64,000 bases of DNA from Nesterenkonia aurantiaca. GTDB lineage: Bacteria; Actinomycetota; Actinomycetes; Actinomycetales; Micrococcaceae. This document shows positions 51,882 through 60,319 of this stretch, piece by piece (the stretch's first letter is position 1; every line of letters starts with the position of its first letter). Position numbers and translations under genes: made by a program. Below the pieces are notes generated by a model that had not been told where the DNA came from, searched no databases, and was given only the letters and a program-made list of their open reading frames with translations. The stretch lies in assembly GCF_004364585.1 (NCBI RefSeq), contig NZ_SOAN01000001.1, forward strand, positions 124,001-188,000. The letters run 5' to 3'.

Positions 51882-53141
51882 TCACTCTCGGTGCTCGGCG
51901 GCCACGGCCCAGACCGCGCGCTCCAGGGCCTGCAGGGCCAGCGCCACGTCTGTCTCCAGCACATTCTCCTCCGGATGGTGGCTGATCCCGTCCTCGCACC
52001 GGGTGAAGAGCATCCCGATCTCGGTGACCGCCGCCATGGCCATGGCGTCGTGACCGGCCCGGGAGTACAGCGTGATCGGGTCGTGGTCCCCGGTCTCGGC
52101 GACCCCGGCGGCGAGCGCCTGGCGCAGCCGCGGTGAGCAGCTCACCGTGGGGGCCGAGTGGATCTCTTCGATGACCAGCTCCAGGCAGCGCTGGGTGCAG
52201 AAGCCGCTCAGCGCGGCGTGGATCTCGTCCCAGGCGGAGTCGCGCAGCGTGTCGGATTCCGCGCGCAGGTCCAGGGAGAACTCCACCTCGCCGGGGACCA
52301 CGTTGACCGCGCCGGGGCGGGTGTCGAGCTGACCGACCGTGGCGATGACCCCGCGGTCTCGGCCGATCCGTTCGACGTCGAGCACCGCCTGGGCGGCTCC
52401 GATCAGCGCGTCGCGGCGGCGTTCGTAGGGGGTACCCCCGGCGTGCCGGGCCTCCCCGAGGATGGTGAGCTTGAACCGACGGGCTCCGGCGATCGAGCTG
52501 ACCAGTCCCAGCGGTCGTCCGGCGGCCTCGAGGTAGGGGCCCTGTTCGATATGGGCCTCGAGATAGCCGACCAGGTCTTCGGGCGCCCGCGCGGCGTCGT
52601 GGATCTTCTCGGGGTCCAGGCCGAAGTCCCAGAAGGCCTGGGCCATGCTGATGCCCGCGGCGTCGGTGGCCTCCCACCAGCCCGCGTCCCAGGTCCCGGC
52701 CATGGCCCGGGAGCCCAGCAGGGTGGCGCCGAAGCGGGTGCCCTCCTCATCGGCGAAGGCGACGATCTCCACGGCGAAGGGCAGCTCGCTGGCGTGCGGG
52801 GCGAGTCGACGCGCGGTCTCGATCCCGAGCAACACCCCGAGGATCCCGTCGTAGCGCCCGGCATCGGGCACGGTGTCCAGGTGGGAGGCGATGACCAGGG
52901 TGGGCAGTCCGGGCCGGGTGCCCTCGAGCCGCCCGCACTGGTTGCCTGCGGCGTCCTGCCAGACCTCGAGTCCGGCCTCGACCATCCACCGGGCGGCGAG
53001 CGCGTTGTGCCGGCGGTGCTCCTCGGTGAGGTAGGCGCGCAGGATGCCCTCGGGCATCGCGCTGATCCCGGCGAGCTCATCACACCGGGCCATGATCAGC
53101 GCGGCTGCCGCGTCGCTCGTCATGACAGGGTCACGGCTCAT
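51882..53141 (-). CDS. allC: Allantoate amidohydrolase (M20 family)
   Basis: 419 residues. Zn-dependent M20 hydrolase: HLDTVPDAGRYDGILGVL (first metal His and bridging Asp), AFADEEGTRFGATLLGSRAM (the Glu pair) and a later GARRFKLTILGEARHAGGTPYERRRDAL with the interface His. The family includes N-carbamoyl-L-amino acid hydrolases and allantoate/ureidoglycolate amidohydrolases; pathway context favours allantoate, giving ureidoglycine. It overlaps the pucG-like gene by four bases. Confidence 0.88.
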   Translation of the reverse strand: MSRDPVMTSDAAAALIMARCDELAGISAMPEGILRAYLTEEHRRHNALAARWMVEAGLEVWQDAAGNQCGRLEGTRPGLPTLVIASHLDTVPDAGRYDGILGVLLGIETARRLAPHASELPFAVEIVAFADEEGTRFGATLLGSRAMAGTWDAGWWEATDAAGISMAQAFWDFGLDPEKIHDAARAPEDLVGYLEAHIEQGPYLEAAGRPLGLVSSIAGARRFKLTILGEARHAGGTPYERRRDALIGAAQAVLDVERIGRDRGVIATVGQLDTRPGAVNVVPGEVEFSLDLRAESDTLRDSAWDEIHAALSGFCTQRCLELVIEEIHSAPTVSCSPRLRQALAAGVAETGDHDPITLYSRAGHDAMAMAAVTEIGMLFTRCEDGISHHPEENVLETDVALALQALERAVWAVAAEHRE

Positions 53142-54388
53142 CGGGCGGCCTCCTCGGTGGCCGCGGCGTCCTGATACACCTCGGTGGCCGCGCCGACTCC
53201 TCCGCCCGGGTTCAGGTGGGCACCGCCGGCGCGCAGCACCTGTTCCAGTGCGGCCAGGGTGAGCAGCACCGCGTCCTTGCGGGCGTTGTAGCCCATGGTG
53301 CCGATGCGCCAGACCTTCCCGTGCAGCGGACCGAAGCTGGTGCCGATCTCGATCCCGAAGTCATGCAGCATCGCCTGGCGGGCCGCATCGCCGTCGATCC
53401 CCTCCGGGATCCGCACGGCGACCACGTTGTTCATCTTGTGGGCGATGTCCCCGAAGACCTGCAGGCCCAGGCCCTGTACGCCGGCGAGCATGGCCGCGCC
53501 GTGGAGCTGATGCCGGGCGATGGCGGTGTCGATGCCTTCTTGAAGCAGCAGCCGGGCGCATTCGCGGGCGCCGTAGAGCATCGAGGTGGCCTCGGTGTGG
53601 TGGTTCAGTCGCTGCGGGCCCCAGTAGTCGAGGATCATCGCCAGGTCGAAGTAGTTCGAGGCGATGCGCCGGCCGCGACCTTCGGTGCCGTCGGCGATGC
53701 CCTCCTCCACGTGGCGGCGGGAGCGGATGACCTCCACCGCGCGATCGGAGAGGCTGATCGGAGCGGAGCCGGAGGGCCCGCCGAGGCATTTCTGCAGCCC
53801 GGCGGTGACCGCGTCGATCCCCCAGTCGTCGGCGCGGAACTCGTTGCCGGCCAGGGAGGCCGTGACGTCGGTGTAGAACAGCACGCCGTGGGTCCGGCAG
53901 ATCGCGCCGATGTCCTCAAGCGGCTGGTTCATGGTCGTGGAGGTGTCGCCCTGGACCAGCGCGAGCAGCGTGGGCTGCTCCTCGAGGATGGCCTGTTCGA
54001 TCTCCTCGGGTGTGAAGACCTCGCCCCAGGCCTTCTCACGGACGGCCACCTCGGCCCCGGCGCGCACCGCGATCTCCTTGAGCAGGTGCCCGAAGCGGCC
54101 GAAGATCGGGACCAGCACCTTGGCTCCCGGTTCGATCAGCGAGATCAGTGCGGCCTCGATCCCGGCCCGGGAGGTGCCGTCCACTACCACGGTGGCCTCG
54201 TTGGAGGTCTTGAACACCCCGCGGTAGAGCTCCATGACCTCGTTCATGTACCCGGTCATCGCCGGGTCGTACTGGCCCACCAGCTGGGCGGACATGGCGC
54301 GCAGCACGCGCGGGTCGGCATTGATCGGGCCGGGGCCCATCAGCAGCCGCGGGGGCGGATTGATCTGGCTGGAACTCATGGAGACCAT
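53138..54388 (-). CDS. pucG: PucG-like (S)-ureidoglycine--glyoxylate aminotransferase
   Basis: 416 residues, class V PLP enzyme: RLLMGPGPINADPRVLRAM opening, VVVDGTSRAGIEAAL, YTDVTASLAGNEF (PLP Asp), GLQKCLGGPSGSAPISL (PLP Lys), and YNARKDAV at the end. The alanine--glyoxylate aminotransferase group contains PucG, which makes oxalurate and glycine from ureidoglycine and glyoxylate; the position next to allC supports this. Start is ATG 54388, only five bases from an operator-like palindrome, or ATG 54379. No good ribosome-binding site, so the mRNA may be leaderless. Confidence 0.88.
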   Translation of the reverse strand: MVSMSSSQINPPPRLLMGPGPINADPRVLRAMSAQLVGQYDPAMTGYMNEVMELYRGVFKTSNEATVVVDGTSRAGIEAALISLIEPGAKVLVPIFGRFGHLLKEIAVRAGAEVAVREKAWGEVFTPEEIEQAILEEQPTLLALVQGDTSTTMNQPLEDIGAICRTHGVLFYTDVTASLAGNEFRADDWGIDAVTAGLQKCLGGPSGSAPISLSDRAVEVIRSRRHVEEGIADGTEGRGRRIASNYFDLAMILDYWGPQRLNHHTEATSMLYGARECARLLLQEGIDTAIARHQLHGAAMLAGVQGLGLQVFGDIAHKMNNVVAVRIPEGIDGDAARQAMLHDFGIEIGTSFGPLHGKVWRIGTMGYNARKDAVLLTLAALEQVLRAGGAHLNPGGGVGAATEVYQDAAATEEAAR

Positions 54389-54393
54389 CGTAC

Positions 54394-54419
54394 TGAAACT
54401 ATTGTTTCATCCATGAAAC
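54394..54419. promoter_or_regulatory. Putative purine-regulon operator (site 4), with an extra half-site
   Basis: TGAAAC-TATT-GTTTCA (54394-54409) is the perfect form of the motif. Four bases further, TGAAAC recurs at 54414-54419, so three half-sites alternate at a 10-base step. It lies immediately before the pucG start. Confidence 0.7.
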
Positions 54420-54431
54420 GAGGACGTATCC

Positions 54432-54923
54432 TCAGGAAACGCTGTGCTCCAGGCGACCGACAGCGATCTCCGCCAGCTGTCCTCTGCGGATGCGGGCCTC
54501 TTCCTCGGGGGTGTTCTGCAGCCGCAGCTGCAGCTGGGTCATCATCTGGGCCGGGGTGCGTCCGGCGGCCCGGATCAGGAAGATCCGGTCGAAGCGGTCC
54601 TCATAGGCCCGGTTCGCGCTGATCCATTCCTGCTGCGCGGCCTCGTCCTGGCTGAGGCTTCCCTGTTCACGCCGGGAGGCCTGCGCCTCCCGGGTCTCGC
54701 CCTGGACCTTCTCGCCGATCCGGGGGTGATGGGCCAGTGCGGCGTCCACCTCCAGGTCGGTCCAGTCCTGGGCGATCTCGGTCGCGACCTGGGTCAGCTG
54801 CTCGACGTGCGCGTAGGGCCGCCGGGCCAGCAGCGCAGCTCGCCAGGCGGGAATCGGCACGCAGGCATCGAGCAGCTCCTTGAGCTCCTCGGGCGATGCG
54901 GCGTTGAACTCAGTCAGTCTCAT
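54432..54923 (-). CDS. uraD: 2-oxo-4-hydroxy-4-carboxy-5-ureidoimidazoline (OHCU) decarboxylase
   Basis: 163 residues from ATG 54923, with GGAG five bases upstream. Motifs: catalytic His and Glu in ALAHHPRIGEKV and SQDEAAQQEWISANRAYEDRFDRIFLIRAAGRTPAQMM, which is the characteristic URAD block. It decarboxylates OHCU stereospecifically to (S)-allantoin, completing the uricase/UraH/UraD trio. Its start overlaps the amidase stop by 14 bases, and a pucG-facing operator follows its stop. Confidence 0.93.
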   Translation of the reverse strand: MRLTEFNAASPEELKELLDACVPIPAWRAALLARRPYAHVEQLTQVATEIAQDWTDLEVDAALAHHPRIGEKVQGETREAQASRREQGSLSQDEAAQQEWISANRAYEDRFDRIFLIRAAGRTPAQMMTQLQLRLQNTPEEEARIRRGQLAEIAVGRLEHSVS

Positions 54924-56277
54924 GGATCTCCGTTTCCGTGACTCCGGACCCATAGCTCTGGTGGGCCGGGATTCTGGCATGGAAGGCGGCGGCCCGATGG
55001 ATCAGCGCGATATCGCTGCCAGCGGGGCCGATCAGGCAGACGCCGGTGGGCAGGTGGTCGCGGGTGCGCAGCGGGACGTTGACCGCGGGAAGACCGGCAA
55101 GGCCTGCAAGGCAGGTCAGCAGCATGGTGCTGCGGCGATGCTCTTCGATCACGGTGCCGCCCAAGGCGGCATCCGCACGAAGCGGTGCCGGCCCGGCGGC
55201 GGAGGGCACGGCGAGGATCTCGTCGCCGACCCAGCGGCGGATGATCCGGCGGGCTCCGGCGGCCAGCGCCCGGGCCTGCATCTCCTGGTCTGCCGTGAGC
55301 TCGCTGGCCATCCGGAACCTGGCGCCGACGTCGGAGGCCATCGTCTCCCAGTGGTGGGCGATCCATTCTCCGTGGTTGGCCCAGGCCTCGCGGAACTGAA
55401 TGATCCGGAACGCCTCGAACCAGGCCGCGTGCATCTCCGGGGTGACGCCTTCGATCTCTTCGATCGGACTCCCGGGGCTCTGCGGCGAGCGTTCGGCACT
55501 GCCGTCAGCTCCGGAGCCGGACTGGGCGGTCAGTGCCGCGCGCACGGCCTCGGTGACCTCCGGCTGCACCTGGTCGAAAAGGGTCGGGATGATCTTCAGC
55601 GCCGGCTCGGAGTTGAGGACCGGATCACCTGGAGAAGTGGCGGGGTGGCGCAGCAGCACCTGTGCGACGGCGGCGAGGGTGTCCGCGTCGCGGGTCATCC
55701 ACCCGATGGTGTCGAAGCTCTGCGCCAGCGGCTGCACTCCGTCCAGGGCGATGGCATCGTGGGTGCTGCGGATGCCCCAGAGCCCCTGGTAGGAGGCGGG
55801 CACCCGGATGGAGCCGCCGGTGTCGCTGCCCAGTCCGATGCTCGCCTGGCCCAGCGCCGCGGCGGATGCGGAGCCGGAGTTGGACCCGCCGCTGATCCGC
55901 TGCGGTGCGGCTGGATTGGGCGGGGTGCCGTAGTGCTGGTTGGTTCCGGCCAGGGAGAGCGCGAGCTCATCGGTCTGCGCGATGCCGGCGATGGCTGCCC
56001 CGGCCTCGAGCAGCTGGGTGATCGCGGTGGCGGTGGTGTCTTGAACCGGCGCGTCGGCGAGCCAGCTCGGGTTCCCGGCGCCGATCCGATGCCCTGCCAC
56101 GGCGTAGAGGTCCTTCACCGCGAGGGTGTGCCCGTCCAGACTCCCCGTTCCGGTGGCGGGCACCAGTGGCGCGCCGGCGTCCCCGCCGACCCGCCAGACC
56201 GTCGCGTCGATCGGGTGCTCTGCCGCGGCCTGGGACGGGGGCATCGCGGGTGATTGCTGCGTGACCCGGTCCATCAC
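54910..56277 (-). CDS. Amidase-signature (AS) family amidase
   Basis: 455 residues. Ser-cisSer-Lys catalysis is visible: Lys in GHTLAVKDLYAVAG (~54), cis-Ser in ISGGSNSGSASAAALG, and the nucleophile in GLGSDTGGSIRVPASYQG. The C-terminal half is less conserved. It overlaps the FmdA-like gene by four bases. In this purine operon, plausible substrates are oxalurate- or oxamate-type amides formed after PucG, or allophanate; the sequence does not tell which. Not an allophanate hydrolase by length alone (that family usually has an extra C-terminal domain). Confidence 0.85.
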   Translation of the reverse strand: MMDRVTQQSPAMPPSQAAAEHPIDATVWRVGGDAGAPLVPATGTGSLDGHTLAVKDLYAVAGHRIGAGNPSWLADAPVQDTTATAITQLLEAGAAIAGIAQTDELALSLAGTNQHYGTPPNPAAPQRISGGSNSGSASAAALGQASIGLGSDTGGSIRVPASYQGLWGIRSTHDAIALDGVQPLAQSFDTIGWMTRDADTLAAVAQVLLRHPATSPGDPVLNSEPALKIIPTLFDQVQPEVTEAVRAALTAQSGSGADGSAERSPQSPGSPIEEIEGVTPEMHAAWFEAFRIIQFREAWANHGEWIAHHWETMASDVGARFRMASELTADQEMQARALAAGARRIIRRWVGDEILAVPSAAGPAPLRADAALGGTVIEEHRRSTMLLTCLAGLAGLPAVNVPLRTRDHLPTGVCLIGPAGSDIALIHRAAAFHARIPAHQSYGSGVTETEIHETD

Positions 56278-57413
56278 AGCCCTGCGAAGTCTTTGACGGA
56301 GACCTTCGCATGGACGCCCTTGACGATGTCGACCACCTGGGAGATGTTGAAGTCGGTGGCCGCGGAGAGATACGCGTAGGCGTGTTCGGCGTCGAGCCCC
56401 CAGCGGGCCTGAAGCAGCACGATCGCGTTGTGCACACAGTTGCGCACCGCGATGTCGAGGTCCTCATCCATCCCGGTGGGGATCAGGTGATCGGTGGTCT
56501 CGGCGAGCGGGCCGATCTGTTCGCCGAAGGCTCGCAGCGCCTCCTCACGGGGAACCACCTCGAAGCTCAGGTGTCCGCGCAGCGAGGCTTCCATGGCGGT
56601 GAGCGCAACCTCGCCGTCGCCCTGGGCGAAGTGTGGGTCCCCGACGAAGGCCAGCGCGCCGGGCACCTGGACCGGGAGGTAGAGCGAGGTTCCTTCGGTG
56701 AGCACCTTGATGTCGATGTTCCCGCCGTGGGCGCCGGGGGGCACCGAGTGCGGCCGGACCTCGCCGGCCACGGCCACCCCGATGGTCCCGAAGAACGGGG
56801 CGAGGTCGAAGCTCAGCCGTCGCGGGGCGCCTGCCTTCGGGGCCATCCAGCCGCGCGGGACGCCCTCGGCGTCGGGCTCCACGGCGGCGAAGATCGACAC
56901 GTTGGCCTCCCCGCGCGGGTACTCCCCGTTCAGCGCGCCCTTGCCGTGCCGGTTGGAGATGATTCCGTAGGGCACCCGGCGTTCAAGCTTGTCGATGGTG
57001 ACCTTCAGCAGGTCTCCGGGCTGCGCGCCGGCCACATGGATCGGGCCGGTGTTCACATGCGGTCCATCGAGCTTCGGGTCCCGGGCGTGATCGCTGGCGG
57101 CCAGCTCGATCGCGTCGTTGAGCACCTGCTCGGCCGGGACGCCGTGGCCGGCGAAGTATCCGGCGGGGTCCCGGCCCTGATCCTCCAGGATGCCTTCATG
57201 CGAGAGGGTGTCGATGACGACCTGCTCCCCGGGCTGGATGTGCAGCACCGGAACGTCACTGGCGCACGGCAGGCGCCCCCAGAAGATGTTCTCCGCGGTG
57301 GCCGGGAGGTAACGGGCCCCCTCGGGCAGGTGCTCGCCGGGCTGCAGGACGGGCTCGGGGCTGGACTCCACGCTGATGCGGGTGCTGGACTGCTGGTCGG
57401 TTGGCAGGCTCAT
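56274..57413 (-). CDS. Acetamidase/formamidase family protein (FmdA-like)
   Basis: 379 residues. Visible: the VLHIQPGEQVVIDTLSHEG opening, GPIHVAGAQPGDLLKVTIDKLE, then GGNIDIKVLTEGTSLYLPVQVPGALAFVGDPHFAQGDGEVALTAMEA, which carries the family's metal/catalytic His-Gly-Gly-Asn-x-Asp and Gly-Asp-x-His motifs. The family hydrolyses formamide, acetamide or related short amides to acid plus ammonia. First gene of the unit that continues with the amidase and uraD. An operator-like palindrome lies 63 bases upstream. Confidence 0.9.
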   Translation of the reverse strand: MSLPTDQQSSTRISVESSPEPVLQPGEHLPEGARYLPATAENIFWGRLPCASDVPVLHIQPGEQVVIDTLSHEGILEDQGRDPAGYFAGHGVPAEQVLNDAIELAASDHARDPKLDGPHVNTGPIHVAGAQPGDLLKVTIDKLERRVPYGIISNRHGKGALNGEYPRGEANVSIFAAVEPDAEGVPRGWMAPKAGAPRRLSFDLAPFFGTIGVAVAGEVRPHSVPPGAHGGNIDIKVLTEGTSLYLPVQVPGALAFVGDPHFAQGDGEVALTAMEASLRGHLSFEVVPREEALRAFGEQIGPLAETTDHLIPTGMDEDLDIAVRNCVHNAIVLLQARWGLDAEHAYAYLSAATDFNISQVVDIVKGVHAKVSVKDFAGL

Positions 57414-57475
57414 GGATCACTCTCCTCGTCCCGATCCAGTCTGCCCGATCAGGTGTTACAGCAGAATGACGCCCC

Positions 57476-57491
57476 AGAAACCGATGTTTCA
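57476..57491. promoter_or_regulatory. Putative purine-regulon operator (site 5)
   Basis: AGAAAC-CGAT-GTTTCA, same architecture as the others, upstream of the FmdA-like gene. Its right half forms the start of the first unit of the adjoining 17-base tandem repeat. Confidence 0.65.
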
Positions 57492-57553
57492 GAGCCGTTG
57501 GTGTTTCAGAGCTGTTGGTGTATCAGAACCGCTGGTGCATCAGAGCTGCTGGT
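57486..57553. repeat. Four tandem 17-base repeats ending inside metX
   Basis: GTTTCAGAGCCGTTGGT followed by GTTTCAGAGCTGTTGGT, GTATCAGAACCGCTGGT and GCATCAGAGCTGCTGGT. The last unit spans the metX stop codon and its final codons, so the repeat appears to be a duplication of the gene's 3' end. Confidence 0.85.
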
Positions 57554-58691
57554 GCGCCAGGGACGCGGCGAGCGAGGTGTGGGTGCCCAGCCGCAGGGTC
57601 TCGCGCATGGCGTCACCCAGCTGCTCGGCGCTGGTGAGGAACCCATCGTGCCCGATCGGGGAGTCGATCATGTGCACCTGATGCTCCCCCGGAACTGCGT
57701 CGGCGATCTCCTGGGACTGCTCTGGGAAGTACAGCCGATCCGTGGTGACCGCGGCCAGGAACGGCACTGCGGTGACTCCGGCAAGCGCCTGGTCCACTCC
57801 CCCGCGTCCGCGGCCGACGTCGTGGCTCATCAGTGCCTCGGCGAGGACGATGTAGGCGTTGGGGTCGAAACGCTTCAGAAGCTTCTCGGCCTGATGGTCC
57901 AGGTAGGACTCCACCTGATAGCGCCCGCGCCGGCGCTGGGGCGCGCCGAAGGGATCCTCCGACCCCTGGGCGGAGCGGCCGAAGCGCACTGCCAGCTCAT
58001 ATTCTGCGCGGTAGGTGATGTGCGCGATCCGCCGGGCCAGTCCGAGCCCGGCCTGCGGAGCCGGACCGGCGTAGTAGTCGCCGCCGGCGAAGTGCGGGTC
58101 ATTCTCCACGGCCAGGACCTGGGCCTGGCCGAAGGCGATCTGCTCTGCGGTGGAGGCCGCCCCGCAGGCGAAGACGGCCACGCCTTCGACCATCTCGGGG
58201 TAGGTCACGGCCCATTCCAGCGCCCGGGCACCTCCCATGGATCCGCCGATCACCGTGTGGAACCTTTCGATGCCCAGGGCCTGAGCCAGCCGGGCTTCGA
58301 GGTGCACGGAGTCGCGAATGGTCACGAAGGGGAATCGGGAGCCATAAGGCTTCCCCTCGGGATCCAGGGAGGCGGGTCCGGTGGAGCCGTAGCAGCCGCC
58401 GACCATGGCCGGGGCGATGACGAACCAGCGCTCGGTGTCGATCGGGCGGCCGGGCCCGAGCAGCCCCTCCCACCATCCGATGGAAGGGTCCGCCGCGGTC
58501 GCGGCGACGTGGGAGTCACCGGTCAGGGCGTGTGCGACCAGGATGGCATTGCTGCCGTCCTCGTTCAGCGTGCCCCAGGTCTCGTAGGCAAGGGTGACAT
58601 CAGGCAGCCGCCCGCCGGCCTCAAAGGTGTACGCGCCGACCTCAGCGGTCTTCAGCGCTCCGGCAGGTCGGTTCCCAAAGTCGTTCAGCAC
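57540..58691 (-). CDS. metX: Homoserine O-acetyltransferase
   Basis: 383 residues, alpha/beta hydrolase fold used for acyl transfer. Visible: LAYETWGTLNEDGSNAILVAHALTGDSHVA near the N-terminus, nucleophile Ser in VIGGSMGGARALEW, Asp in TTDRLYFPEQSQEIAD and His in SPIGHDGFL. It makes O-acetylhomoserine for MetY, encoded 15 bases upstream. The stop lies in the last unit of a 17-base tandem repeat. Control is by the SAM riboswitch before metY. Confidence 0.94.
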   Translation of the reverse strand: MLNDFGNRPAGALKTAEVGAYTFEAGGRLPDVTLAYETWGTLNEDGSNAILVAHALTGDSHVAATAADPSIGWWEGLLGPGRPIDTERWFVIAPAMVGGCYGSTGPASLDPEGKPYGSRFPFVTIRDSVHLEARLAQALGIERFHTVIGGSMGGARALEWAVTYPEMVEGVAVFACGAASTAEQIAFGQAQVLAVENDPHFAGGDYYAGPAPQAGLGLARRIAHITYRAEYELAVRFGRSAQGSEDPFGAPQRRRGRYQVESYLDHQAEKLLKRFDPNAYIVLAEALMSHDVGRGRGGVDQALAGVTAVPFLAAVTTDRLYFPEQSQEIADAVPGEHQVHMIDSPIGHDGFLTSAEQLGDAMRETLRLGTHTSLAASLAHQQL

Positions 58692-58706
58692 CTGATCACC
58701 CTAGCC

Positions 58707-60155
58707 TCAGACCGCCGCTGCGGTTTCTTGCTTCGTCACATTGTTCGCGCCGGCCTCGGAGGCGGTGTCTGTAGCATGCTCCGATGCCGCAGATGCTGCG
58801 GCCTGGGCGGCCTTCTCGAAGCCCTGGGCCAGGTCGGCGATGATGTCGTCGATGTGTTCCAGGCCCACGGAGAGCCGGACCAGTCCGGGCTTGACCCCGG
58901 CGGCGCGCTGCTCGGCGGCGCTGAGCTGGCTGTGCGTGGTCGAGGCGGGGTGGATCACCAGGGAACGGACGTCCCCGACGTTGGCCACCAGCGAGTGCAG
59001 CTCAAGCGCGTCCACGAAGGCCTGGCCGGCACGCGCCTGGGCGGCGTCGTCCTCGGCTGTTCCCCCGGCGAGCTCGAAGGCCAGCACCGCCCCGGACCCG
59101 CGCGGCAGGTACTTCTTGGCGCGTTCGAAGCAGGGGCTGGAGGGCAGCCCGGAGTAGTAGACCCGCCGGACGTCGTCGTGGGCCTCCAGGTATTCGGCGA
59201 CCTTCTGAGCGTTCTCCACGTGGCGCTCGATCCGCAGCGAGAGGGTCTCGAGCCCGAGGTTGATCTCGAAGGCGTTGTGCGGGGACAGCGCCGGTCCGAA
59301 GTCGCGCAGCAGCTGGACCCGGGCCTTGAGGATGAAGGAGAGATTGACTCCGAAGATCCCCTCGGATCCGAGATCGCGGCCGAAGACCAGCCCGTGATAG
59401 CTCTCATCCGGGGTGGAGAAGCCGGGGAAGCGCTCGGGGTGGGCGAAGTAGTCGAAGCGTCCGGAGTCCACGATCACCCCGGCGATGGCGGTGCCGTGCC
59501 CACCGAGGAACTTGGTGGCCGAGTGCACCACGACGTCGGCGCCGAAGTCGAAAGGCCGGATCAGGTAGGGCGTGGTCAGGGTGGAGTCGATGATCAGCGG
59601 CGCGCCGAACTCGTGCGCCACCGAGGCGACGCCTTCGATGTCGAGCACGTCGCCGCGCGGGTTCGCCACGGCTTCGCCGAAGAAGGCCACCGTGTTCTCC
59701 CGGGTGGCGGCGCGCCAGGACTCGAGGTCATCGGGGTCCTCCACGAAGGTGACCTCGATGCCGAACTTCGGCAGGGTGTGCTTGAAGAGGTTCTGTGTGC
59801 CGCCGTAGAGCGTGGGCGATGCGACGATGTGGCTGCCGGCGTGGGCGATGTTCAGCAGTGCCAGCGAGGTGGCGGCCTGTCCGGAGCCGACGGCGAGCGC
59901 CCCGACTCCGCCTTCGAGGGCGGCGATCTTGTCCTCCACCGCCTGGACGGTGGGATTCCCGATGCGGGAGTAGATCGGGGCGATCTCCTCGAGGCCGAAG
60001 CGGCGCGCGGCCGCGGCGGTGTCCGGGAAGACGAAGGAGGTGGTCTGTTGGATCGGCAGTGCCCGTGCTCCGGTGACCGGGTCGGGGGCGACGCCGGCGT
60101 GGATCTGCTGGGTCTCGAACTGCCAGGTGTTCTCGTGGCTCAAGGGATTCTCCAT
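58707..60155 (-). CDS. metY: O-acetylhomoserine sulfhydrylase
   Basis: 482 residues, Cys/Met-metabolism PLP family: ETQQIHAGVAPDPVTGARALPIQQTTSFVF opening, SRIGNPTVQAVEDKIAALEGG, the PLP Lys in VHSATKFLGGHGTAIAG, and the C-terminal RLSVGLEHIDDIIADLAQG. It makes homocysteine (with sulfide) or adds other thiols to O-acetylhomoserine. The Ala/Thr/Glu-rich last 25 residues are an extension. First gene of the metYX operon behind a SAM-IV type riboswitch. Confidence 0.95.
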   Translation of the reverse strand: MENPLSHENTWQFETQQIHAGVAPDPVTGARALPIQQTTSFVFPDTAAAARRFGLEEIAPIYSRIGNPTVQAVEDKIAALEGGVGALAVGSGQAATSLALLNIAHAGSHIVASPTLYGGTQNLFKHTLPKFGIEVTFVEDPDDLESWRAATRENTVAFFGEAVANPRGDVLDIEGVASVAHEFGAPLIIDSTLTTPYLIRPFDFGADVVVHSATKFLGGHGTAIAGVIVDSGRFDYFAHPERFPGFSTPDESYHGLVFGRDLGSEGIFGVNLSFILKARVQLLRDFGPALSPHNAFEINLGLETLSLRIERHVENAQKVAEYLEAHDDVRRVYYSGLPSSPCFERAKKYLPRGSGAVLAFELAGGTAEDDAAQARAGQAFVDALELHSLVANVGDVRSLVIHPASTTHSQLSAAEQRAAGVKPGLVRLSVGLEHIDDIIADLAQGFEKAAQAAASAASEHATDTASEAGANNVTKQETAAAV

Positions 60156-60319
60156 TCAATGCGGCCCAGGATCTGGACCGAATCTGAACGTCGCTGCCGG
60201 TGAGCGTGTTGCCGGCGCCGAATCCTGTACGGCCCTGTCCTGAGGACTGGGGTGAAGGGCCCGCACTGGTGTGTGGCCCGCGCTTGCCACGGTCAGTCCT
60301 TGGATCTTCTCCGGGACTG

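Noticed and set aside
57486-57553. CRISPR-like array
   Set aside because: The 17-base units are directly adjacent, without spacers, and decay progressively; no cas genes are present.
56310-60203. 1297-codon open frame on the plus strand
   Set aside because: Antisense to fmdA-like, metX and metY genes; no recognisable domain and skewed composition.
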